A DNA stretch of 64,000 nucleotides from Bolinopsis microptera (lineage: Eukaryota > Ctenophora > Tentaculata > Lobata > Bolinopsidae). Of the stretch, positions 23,201-30,495 are shown in pieces. The stretch's first letter is position 1; every line of letters starts with the position of its first letter. The notes under the pieces are model-generated. The model was not told the origin of the DNA. It worked only from the letters and a program-made list of their open reading frames with translations, and ran no database searches. Position numbers and translations under genes: made by a program. The DNA lies in assembly GCF_026151205.1 (NCBI RefSeq), contig NC_087073.1:12183578-12247577 (forward strand). Direction: 5' to 3'.

Positions 23201-23894
23201 AGCTATTATCTTTGCCTTAGTCTCATCTAAGCCCCAAACTTCCCAGAAATTTGTTAATAGTAAATGTGAGTAATTTGTTGCAAGTACAGGATAGTGCTAT
23301 TAATCGCTACACTCAGTGGTTTACCAGTTTACTTGTGAAAACGAACTAAACAGCTACACAAGGTTTATGGTATAATTTGCACGAAATATTTTCGCATAAA
23401 AATGTTGCTTTAAACAAATTCAGAAATGTGGTTACCCTTTTTTGAGGTGGGTTGTATGAGGCACCTTGTCCATCGCAGACATCGATAGTGACAGAGAATC
23501 TGGCTGAGGGAAAAAGATGATTAATAGATAATTGATGGTCATAAATCGTGATCAGGCCACGACCGCCCCTGGAAGTCCCTGTCTCTCTTCTTTAACCCGA
23601 CGGGGTTTCACCAAGGGCGGTGATAACAGAGCTTCAAGACTCCAAGTCTGTTGCCAATATCTATGTTTAAACTTTAATATGAATATGGTCTATAGTTTGG
23701 AAGTCTTTCTCTCCAGCAACAGGACGTAGGGACGTGTTGTGAAAGCCACCGTAAGGAAGGCTTACAGTCGACTTTTTATGAAGTAGCTCGGACAAGGATA
23801 TAATGCAGTTACTTACCCTCGATGATTGCTCTGACGTTGTATTCTTTGGTGCATCTAGAGAGGATGTTCTTTTGTTTCTCTTTCGAGTTTTCAT
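5268..23894 (-). CDS. C2 plus divergent Dbl-homology (RhoGEF-like) protein, 20 exons
   Basis: Reconstructed from GT-AG exons whose phases join without a stop: 23817-23894 (ATG), 23436-23503, 23049-23122, 22971-23006, 18842-18880, 18539-18593, 18008-18128, 16651-16736, 15187-15334, 14926-15012, 14615-14794, 14410-14478, 14087-14235, 13673-13773, 13279-13347, 7103-7147, 6700-6863, 6305-6443, 5855-6027, 5268-5693 (TGA). Total 2,307 nt, 768 aa. Residues about 65-182 are a C2 domain and about 200-392 a DH domain, the module that loads GTP onto Rho GTPases. No clear PH domain follows. Residues 430-525 are acidic (EDYHEDD, VEEEEGD) and the last 140 are Ser/Asn/Arg-rich, likely disordered. It is probably a membrane-recruited Rho regulator or, given changed catalytic positions, a scaffold. 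The start rests on the Met of the first exon; AG before CAAAATCATG suggests an upstream non-coding exon. No family name assigned. Confidence 0.8.
7380..7594 (-). mobile_element. tRNA-derived SINE
   Basis: Reading the reverse strand, the head starts GGCCAGGTAGCGCAATTGG and carries a Pol III box A (TAGCGCAATTGG, 7576-7587) and a box B (GTTCGAATC, 7533-7541) at tRNA-like spacing. The would-be anticodon stem does not pair properly, and a non-tRNA body of over 100 bases follows (CTGGTCGGGGGGTGAGCG and beyond). It is therefore a SINE and not a functional tRNA gene. The left (3') boundary is uncertain and may extend to about 7290. It sits in an intron in the same orientation as the host gene. Confidence 0.8.
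8571..8664. repeat. 9-bp tandem repeat (AGTAACTAT)n with inverted tail
   Basis: About seven head-to-tail copies of the 9-base unit are followed by one or two copies in opposite orientation (ACTATAGTTACTATAG), so the array can fold back on itself. The N-Y-S-N-Y-S open frame is only this repeat in translation. Confidence 0.9.
9661..10154. repeat. G/C homopolymer tracts with a CAGTTAGTAC motif cluster
   Basis: Runs of 11 or more G or C lie at 9661-9674, 10011-10031 and 10143-10154. Between them a motif close to CAGTTAGTACC recurs at about 9744, 9771, 9951 and 9974, with variants TTAGTACCGTAC near 9692 and TTAGTACCTGAC near 10000. A palindromic A/C-to-G/T stretch (CCCCAAAAAACCC ... GGGTTTTTTCCCC) lies at 9807-9885. 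No function assigned. Confidence 0.6.
10701..10760. repeat. 10-bp tandem repeat (GTCTTAAATA)x6
   Basis: Six perfect consecutive copies in an intron of the C2-DH gene. Simple microsatellite-like array. Confidence 0.95.
12842..12932. mobile_element. 91-bp MITE with TACAGTAAAA termini
   Basis: The segment begins TACAGTAAAAC and ends GCTTTTACTGTA, forming inverted termini. Internal inverted copies of GGTAAAT/ATTTACC extend the fold. A TA at each end is compatible with the TA target of Tc1/mariner-type transposases. It is too short to code for anything. Confidence 0.65.
13389..13446. repeat. 58-bp near-perfect palindrome
   Basis: Two 29-base arms starting CATGAAGTAATTAAC meet at a central GAATTC with no spacer and one mismatch. 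It lies in the intron between the exons at 13279-13347 and 13673-13773. It could extrude as a cruciform or form a hairpin in RNA. Confidence 0.9.
14087..15334 (-). other. DH (RhoGEF) domain exons of the C2-DH gene
   Basis: Five exons read as a DH fold. CR1 is KAVIELVNYTRRYLISIVNK, aligning with the usual E-L-x-x-T-E-x-x-Y pattern, followed by LSHYNALFNKLELV, which matches the loop that normally reads F-x-N-I-E-x-I. CR3 contains YIKNLARFIRNVLHYTLEKH followed by PDY, matching P-x-Q-R-x-x-R-Y-x-L-L-L-x-x-L ... H-P-D-Y. Two conserved features differ: the TE glutamate of CR1 is Arg (TRR) and the P-x-Q-R motif is absent (Y-I-K-N). Domain identity is by pattern only. An RGS domain was considered and fits worse. 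Confidence 0.72.
15335..16650. other. intron of the C2-DH gene, nothing identified
   Basis: AT-rich intron sequence with no recognisable exon, transposon or RNA gene on either strand. Short open frames lack support. Confidence 0.4.
17197..17738. mobile_element. 542-bp foldback element with ~190-bp arms
   Basis: The left arm starts GTATCTGACTGAAAAGCCGC and is mirrored by the right arm ending GCGGCTTTTCAGTCAGATAC. Similarity continues for roughly 190 bases per arm (GATCTATAGACCCC, GGCGTGGCCACAGACCTGG, CCTTTTCCTAATATAAATTC) around a central spacer of about 150 bases. No open frame. No clear target duplication. A MITE or foldback transposon in an intron of the C2-DH gene. Confidence 0.88.
19611..19767. 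repeat. 13-bp tandem repeat (ACTTTCAGACGAC)x12
   Basis: About twelve copies of a 13-base unit with a single-base variant (GAAACTTT) in one. Because 13 is not a multiple of 3, all three frames stay open with a 13-residue period, which produces the repetitive L-S-D-D-T-F-R-R-H-F-Q-T open frames. Not a gene. Confidence 0.9.
21543..22454 (+). CDS. C2H2 zinc-finger protein (three fingers), nested in an antisense intron
   Basis: A 303-residue single coding exon. Three Krüppel-type fingers with C-x2-C-x12-H-x3-H spacing lie at about residues 134-154, 162-182 and 190-210, joined by TGEKPYKC linkers, so it probably binds DNA in the nucleus. A fourth linker (NKGKRYKF) leads into a decayed finger in which Cys is Phe. 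The acidic N-terminus has four psi-K-x-E SUMO-acceptor-like motifs (IKDE, IKAE, FKEE, VKSE). The 35 residues before the fingers (EW...SS..STKSxL...PSN) reappear in degenerate form after them, suggesting an internal duplication. The ATG is just after ATTTTCAG, so a 5' non-coding exon is likely. The gene lies wholly within the 4.1-kb intron 18881-22970 of the C2-DH gene, on the opposite strand. Orthology cannot be assigned. Confidence 0.9.
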   Translation: MEPLNFLAIKDEMKMEEDRIPPELIKAEFKEEEDDLYVKSEVYDLTSQFQMQYPNQDSFQRSMIAGDMNKDQISLQSALTNSNSKLSQIVVSKAEWMEKTHTRLKSSKSSCSASTKSALYTDKPSNASEKLYKCYECFYSTCFKANLIAHQRIHTGEKPYKCPECSFSTCHKHNLVPHRQIHTGEKPYKCSECSYGTRYKQNLLRHQRVHNKGKRYKFSEMEWTAVTPDLSAFSNSSSTKSTLPSGQPTNKNHVSISTQIGSNEGPIIAEPPIFVKPLILGEPLTLTESFISEYGRFYQNTRC

Positions 23895-24680
23895 GATTTT
23901 GCTAAAAATTTGAATGTTAGACAAATAAATTACCAAGTGCCAGCATTCATTTACTGTATTACTTGATTTAACATTTGTCAGGAGCGGTAGAATAAGGATA
24001 CATCATATTTTCTAATATCCTTTTTAATCTTTTTTCTGTATAATTTCTAATTGCACTTAGTTTACAGCTAGAGTAGAGCTTTAGTTGAAATTTTGATTAA
24101 ATTTTCAAAGCACATTTCAATATAAACTATATGAGGCAAGTTTAGAGTGCTATCATATTAAATATTATATTTTGATCTTCATTAAACATCGCACGGCTAA
24201 TGACTATTAAAACTCCTTTTAAAGTACCCGCATTAAATTTTTGGTTTACTTGATCGAATGATCGTGTAAAATTAAATGTATTGTCCTGTAGATCACTGAC
24301 AATCTCTTATACTAATGTTAATATTAAAACACATCTATGAAGTATGAAGCTGAGAAACGTTTTATTCATTTTGATTTTGAATTAGAACTATGGCGAGATT
24401 CTCGATGAAGGATACCAAATAAAAGTGCCAGGAAGCAGTGTTCCAAGTTCCAACAAAAGGAACTGTGGTGGTATTTGATTTAACATTTTTATATGGTTAG
24501 GAAGCAGTGTTTCCACAACAGGAACTGGGGTGGTATAGTGTAAAATAGAGGCGGCCAACCAGACTAGTCCTACAAGGGCGTACCTGTGATAAACTCTGCC
24601 TGCTCACAAGTACTCTCACAATACACACTGCACTCACTCAGCCGTACAGCGACAAATAATCACAATAACGCACGGTAAAC

Positions 24681-24885
24681 AGTATCGTACACTAGTTCAA
24701 CGCGGTAGATACGATATTCAGTATCGTATAATTAGTAAATAGGAAGATACGATAGTGTAGTATCGTATAATGTGTCATATCAATTACGAAGGTACGATAA
24801 TTAGTATCGTACAATAATGGAACCACAAACCTTCACAAGCAGTCAGTGCTGTAACAGGATTAAAAATACGATAAATCGAGTATCG
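24681..24885. repeat. array of TACGAT...ATCGTA short palindromes
   Basis: Hairpin-forming pairs recur about every 40-75 bases: GATACGATATTCAGTATCGTAT, GATACGATAGTGTAGTATCG, GGTACGATAATTAGTATCGT and ATACGATAAATCGAGTATCG, plus a leading lone AGTATCGTAC. Stems are about 8-10 bases with 4-6-base loops of differing sequence, so stems are kept while loops vary. Confidence 0.8.
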
Positions 24886-25162
24886 CCAACTCTTACACGC
24901 AATTAAGTGCTGTAATACTTTCATCTCGATCGAATGGCTATAATTTGAATTCTAAGTTAGTGATGTACAAAGGAAGCAGATGAGTCGACCAATAAATCTC
25001 GAAGGTAAATATTATATAAAACTTCGACGAACAACTAAAACTCGTAGCTGATCGGGCCACGTTTGAGTATTCTCGAGTAGCGGTAAACTTTATAACACGG
25101 AACCTAAACTTGCTACTCGAAGAACTGCTTCTAACAGGGCCAGCGACCATCTACTGCATTGC

Positions 25163-25206
25163 GTCACGTGGTACCACATGGCGAACCACGTGGTACCACG
25201 CGGCGC
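25163..25206. promoter_or_regulatory. duplicated CACGTGGTACCAC palindrome (E-box pair)
   Basis: Two near-identical 20-22-base units (GTCACGTGGTACCACATGGCG, and CCACGTGGTACCACGCGGCG) lie side by side. Each contains the bHLH-Zip recognition palindrome CACGTG within a larger palindrome CCACGTGGTACCACGTGG. It lies about 1.3 kb upstream of the C2-DH start codon and could be a binding platform for USF/MITF/Max-type factors. That role is inferred from the motif only. Confidence 0.5.
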
Positions 25207-25520
25207 AGTCTATCCAATAACTATCCTTAAACTAATGCACCCGACTAACACGTGTCTTACTTCGCAAAACCATCGATAACTTATGCTAACCTTACACTCA
25301 AAATCTTACCAAATGATGTTGTAGTTCATTGTTTATTAGTCTCATGATTGAAATACTGATAGTTGGATAATATCTGTGTGTGTGCACACGACCCCCATGT
25401 ACTTGGACAGAGTGTAAAATGTGTGCACATCACCATTTTATGTAATATATATAATACCAGTTGATGTATCTGTATTTAGTGTGTGTAATTTTAATTTAGC
25501 ATTTAAACTAGTAGTAGTAT

Positions 25521-28260
25521 ATATATGGACACGTTCATTTGAGTTTGAGGATATTTGTAAATATAAGTGACCCTATTAAAAGGCACAGTGTAGTTGACTT
25601 TGTCACACTATGAAATTACACAAACCCTTGATGGTTAGGATAATCGTCTCATCCTCTAGGCTAACTTTGTCACATAACGATATCTTAATCAGGTGATAAG
25701 ATATCGCTTAAATACGGCCGGCACGGAAATGGTTACATTGTCACACTATAAACATGTGACAGAGTAAATATGGACCCCTTGCTGCCGTTTTTGACCAAAA
25801 TTTTGAGTGTCCAGTTGATTGGATGTGTACATATGACCATTACCTACATATTTGACGACTTTTTTCGTTAGATGGTGCACTCAGGTTTACTCTGTCACAC
25901 ATTTAAGAAAATATGTGAACAATGTTTAGGGAACCCTGATAAGCAATGCTGAGTAGTGTAGGTTTAGTTAATGGCCTGGAAGTGCTAGGAATTGTTATTA
26001 TATCATATAGTCGCAAGGAATTAAAACACAGAAGGCACAGACAAGTTTACTTTGTCACATAATCTTGATGATATCTGAACATGTGTGAAATTGAACAAAT
26101 AATGATATACCAGCTTAAACCCTTTGTATTACGTACTATGGATCAAACAACACTGCTAGTACCATGCACCAGTCACATAAATCATTAACGTGTGGTAATA
26201 TGTTAACAGTGTCACAATTAATCTACCACAACATGGTCAAAAATAGGGTAATTTCGTCACAAAAAAATTATCATAACTCTGTCAGCTCCTTGCTGGCAAA
26301 ATAACTAGTTTATCGACATTTTTTTGATGATAAAATTACATAGTATTCTAATAGAGGTATAGTTCTTCAAAATAGGGGCAAGACATGTTTACTTTGTCAC
26401 ATCAGTTATTATAAGAGTTAGGTAATCGTTATCAGATTAACCGATCTTTTTCGTAGTATGGATCAATAAATATAGGCAATAAAGCATCCTAATTCCTATG
26501 CCAATTTTAACACACTATCTTGATATTGTTGGGGCAGGAAAAGTTAATTTTGTCACATGTTCAGTGTCTTTGACAAATTAATCTAAAATTGTTAAACTTG
26601 AGCTCTGATGTTCTGGACAACATTCTAACAATCGTTTCTGAAAGAATGTTGAATTCTAATACAGTTATAGATCTTCAAAATAGGGGCAAGACATGTTTAC
26701 TTTGTCACATCAGTTATTATTAGAGTTAGGTAATCGTCATCACATTAAAATATATTTTTTTGTAGTTTGGATTGATTTATTTAGGTAATAAAGCAGCCTA
26801 TGCTAATTTTTACACACTGTCTTGAAATTGTTGGGGCAGGAAAAGTTAATTTTGTCACATTTTTAGTGACTTTGACAAATTTAACCTGAAATTGTTAAAC
26901 TCGAGCTCTGATGTTCTGGACAATATTCTACCAATCGTTTCTGAAAGAATTTTGAATTCTAATACAGTTATAGATCTTCAAAATAGGGGCAAGACATGTT
27001 TACTTTGTCACATCAGTTATTATTACAGTTAGGTAATCGTCATCACATTAACATATATTTTTTTGTAGTTTGGATTGATTTATTTAGGTAATAAAGCAGC
27101 CTATGCTAATTTTTACACACTGTCTTGAAATTGTTGGGGCAGGAAAAGTTAATTTTGTCACATTTTTAGTGACTTTGACAAATTTAACCTGAAATTGTTA
27201 AACTCGAGCTCTGATGTTCTGGACAATATTCTACCAATCGTTTCTGAAAGAATGTTGAATTCTAATACAGTTATAGATCTTCAAAATAGGGGCAAGACAT
27301 GTTTACTTTGTCACATCAGTTATTATTACAGTTAGGTAATCGTCATCACATTAACATATATTTTTTTGTAGTTTGGATTGATTTATTTAGGTAATAAGGC
27401 AGCCTATGCTAATTTTTACACACTATCTTGAAATTGTTGGGGCAGGAAAAGTTAATTTTGTCACATTTTTAGTGACTTTGACAAATTTAACCCAAAATTG
27501 TTAAACTTGAGCTCTGATGTTCTGGACAATATTCTACCAATTTTTTCTGAAAGAATGTTAAATTCTAATAGAGTTATAGAATATATAGATCTTCAAAATA
27601 GGGGCAAGACATGTTCACATCAACTGATCTTAACTTGCATCAACTACATTGTCATCATGTAAAGTTTTCCCGCCTTTCAAACCAAAATCAGATATAAATA
27701 ATTCGCCCAAAATTTTAAATTCCATATATTGTGACAGAATTAACCTCATTTCCCAATAACCAAGTGCATGTATTAGCTTACTATTCAAAGCAACATATTT
27801 TAAGGCTATGATTGGTACTCCGTACTTGGTAGATCAACCATCAAATAATGAGTAAAAAGGGTTTTGAGGACACCTCACAGTAGAATAGAGGTATGGTATT
27901 CTGAGTGTGACAAAGTTACCTGAATATTGCCTTGTAACCGTTCGATCCGTGCCCTTTAACCAATGTTGTATCATAATTGTTAGATTGACCTAATCTACTA
28001 TGTTCCAGACCAAGGAATGATAATTAGACAACTGCAGTTAACTAAGTCACACAAAATGTGACATTTGAACCATTATAGTGCCTAACAACAATAGATTTTC
28101 TTTCTGAGCAGTGCATATGGGAGTATGGGTTACGCGGCTAATGTTCAGAACTTCTGAACGTGCTAGGTTAATAGATGTCAAAATTAAGCCACTATCGTCA
28201 AAAACGCTATTATTTTTGTTTACCAATATCCTCAAACTCAAATGAACGTGTCCATATATT
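25521..28260. mobile_element. 2.7-kb non-autonomous element with ~41-bp TIRs and internal satellite
   Basis: The left end reads ATATATGGACACGTTCATTT followed by GAGTTTGAGGATATTTGTAAA. The right end is its inverse (TTTACCAATATCCTCAAACT ... GTCCATATAT), with one or two mismatches over about 41 bases. The interior has no open frame above about 65 codons but carries a satellite and at least a dozen copies of a motif close to GTTTACTTTGTCACA, mostly in one orientation with inverted copies near the ends (ATGTGACAGAG near 25773, GTGACAAAGTTACC near 27907). Repeated internal motifs inverted toward the two ends are typical of transposase-binding subterminal repeats. Superfamily not recognised; target duplication unclear (TA-rich flanks). 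Confidence 0.78.
26364..27620. repeat. ~303-bp satellite, four full units plus a partial
   Basis: The block TCTTCAAAATAGGGGCAAGA starts at 26364, 26672, 26975, 27278 and 27590, giving unit lengths of 308, 303, 303 and 312. Units two and three are nearly identical; the outer ones are more diverged, the pattern expected from unequal exchange. Each unit contains ACTTTGTCACAT and ATTTTGTCACAT about 155 bases apart. Confidence 0.92.
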
Positions 28261-28736
28261 ATGTAGTATATATATTATAATTGTATACTAACATTTGTAC
28301 CAATTTTAGCCTGAAGATGGCGTTAACGCCGAAAATTTGCCTACATTCCTAACTTCCTGTTTCATTTGTCCTTGTCTCTTCCAACCGGATATTATCCAAC
28401 TATCAGTATTACAAAATCTTACGCTCGAATCCAACGGTTTTTTATTCACGAAACTACAATATCCTAAAAAGATTACTGACCCTGGTCATTAGAAACACCC
28501 CTAAAAGTTCGTCTTTTGGCAAACAAATTTAAAACTTCTGTAATTCCATTTCTGTTTTAGTAACGCATTTGATTTTTGGTATGCGTATAAAAAATCAATA
28601 CAGCTTTAAAATGAGATGTTACCAATTTTATATATATATCTGATACCAATCGTATATATTAAAAATACTCTAGCACTAAGCACAATTGTAACTGCAGTTT
28701 TACAGAACTCTAAATGCTTAATGAACACTCTTGCAG

Positions 28737-28914
28737 GTACCACCCGTATTCACACTCAGACCTGAGTTTAGTCATTTCCCGATACGAGATTGGGGACGGG
28801 TTCTATAAACAAAATGAGATGTCCGGCGACCTCCTAGCTTACTCACGAGACTCAGTAGGAGTGATTGAACTGCGAGGGACAATTGAGGCTAATGAATTAG
28901 CCGCATCACTTTAA
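28737..28914 (+). other. exon-like open frame, terminal exon candidate
   Basis: After CACTCTTGCAG, an acceptor-like site, a 58-codon frame runs to TAA with distinctly higher GC than its flanks (start YHPYSHSDLSLVISRYEIGD). It could be the last exon of a + strand gene whose other exons were displaced by the neighbouring elements, or a transposon remnant. The phrase ACAATTGAGGCTAATG inside it belongs to the motif array that follows. Product unknown. Confidence 0.3.
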
Positions 28915-29645
28915 AAAATGAAATTTCTCATGTTACGTCCATGATATCCAAGTTGCAAGTATAGTATAATCCATAGTGATTATATTTAATCGGTATCTGA
29001 GCTTCAAATATTCGAGGTGAAAATGAGGCTAACCACCTTTTGAGAGGGTGAAATGAGGCTAACAAGTATACTTTTGTGTATATTTTCGAGTAGGTTCGGT
29101 ATTGTGACTATCTAATATATCAACAATAAAGATTGATTCATCCTCTTCAAGCTCAACATTTCAGAAATCTCCGAGTCAACTTGAAGGAGGCCAAAATGAG
29201 GCTCATAAATAATTCGACCGCATTTTAACTTTAATGTACAGAAACATATTATAGACCCACTAAAAATTTTTAATTGTAGCCCGAAGGTTATTGAGACTTT
29301 ATCGAAACTTATGTGAGGTTGGATTGAGGCTACCTTGAACCTTCCCTCCTTGAGGCAAAATTGAGGCTAACAGATACACTACGCAGACAAACGTCACTGT
29401 GTCAGCTGTCAAGTAGTTGCTGAGCAGCAGCAGTTAGATGAAGAAAATGAAGTTGAGGAAGGAAATGAAATGATGGAAACGACATCAGATGACGAATCAG
29501 CAGAAGATCCCTATTCTGAGTCAGAGCTGGATTGGGACTGTGAAAATGTGTCCCTTAGACACTACAGTTGATGGCTAAATCGATTTCAAGCAGACCAGGA
29601 GGAAAGAGAGGGCTGTCCACTAACCCCACAATTGAGGCTAGTCAT
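28881..29645 (+). repeat. dispersed TGAGGCTAAC motif array, left side
   Basis: Variants of AAATGAGGCTAAC occur near 28881, 29024, 29050, 29194, 29312, 29351 and 29632, all on the + strand, often preceded by purine-rich GAGGGTGAA or GAGGC. The same motif occurs in reverse orientation beyond the LINE (34.28-35.87 kb). Confidence 0.6.
29374..29571 (+). other. acidic exon-like open frame
   Basis: After GCTAACAG an open frame of 65 codons starts IHYADKRHCVSCQVVAEQQQ and continues through DEENEVEEGNEMMETTSDD to a TGA. The Asp/Glu/Ser-rich composition and the C-V-S-C pair look like real protein, but no partner exon or homologue is recognised. A remnant of a gene or transposon-encoded protein is possible. 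Confidence 0.3.
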
Positions 29646-30495
29646 AACGGAAGATCCAGAACATCTGCACTCTGCAGGCATTAGAGACACATGAAGCAGA
29701 GAAAGAGCCGGGAAATTAGGGTGGTGAATGATGATATACGTTTTAATCCTTGTTTATAATTCTGAGAGGTTGATTTCAGTTAAACAAAAATTTCAGTTAA
29801 ACAAAAATTTCAATTTTATGCCATTTATTACAGATTAAACAAGTTTACAATAAATCAATTTGATATTTAACGGAATCCTAATTCAATGTGCAGTATGGTT
29901 GTCACTCTTTAAATAGATTAGATATAGGTTGACGGGGAAAAGGAGTGTGCGTGCTGTTCGCTATTGCTCACACCAAACGGCAACCTAGTAAATGTTTTGT
30001 ATGAACACCGGTCTCCATCACGACACAAAATTAGGATTGTAGAATTTATTGTATAACTATTAGTGCAGTGGAGGTAGCGGTGTGGTGCATTAATAGAGTG
30101 ACAGCCTAATGATTTAGAGTTGTTTTTAAGTGAGCATAATGGGTGTATTTTTGGATCTAATGGCAACTTTAAAATTTGTTCTTTTAATCATTTATTAAAT
30201 ATCAGTTTAAAAATATATAAATCTGGAATCTGTTCACTCTGTGAACCAGTCCTATAAAAATTTCAAAAACCCTCCTAAATTAAGTATTAAAAACGTCTCA
30301 GTAATGGAAATAGTCATACAATTAAGAAATTATCCAAATTCTTAATATCTACCTAAGAGAAAAATACCTACCTAAGTCAATTTCTACCTGTAATACACTA
30401 AATATTAGGTTAAATACATAGGTGGTGGAGTCAGCACACATTTACAAAAATCAAAATTGTTTAATAGGAGGAGCCTGTGGGCCGAGATCACTGGA

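Larger units (their letters stand above)
23895..25520. other. upstream region of the C2-DH gene, no exon identified
   Basis: The sequence before the first coding exon of the reverse-strand gene. It holds a two-copy direct repeat (GGAAGCAGTGTT...GGAACTG-GGTGGTAT at about 24431 and 24499), the palindrome array and the E-box palindromes listed separately. The transcription start of the C2-DH gene probably lies here; I cannot place it. Confidence 0.4.

Noticed and set aside
26364-27620. CRISPR-like array
   Set aside because: Units of about 303 bp are contiguous without unique spacers, in an animal genome; this is a satellite.
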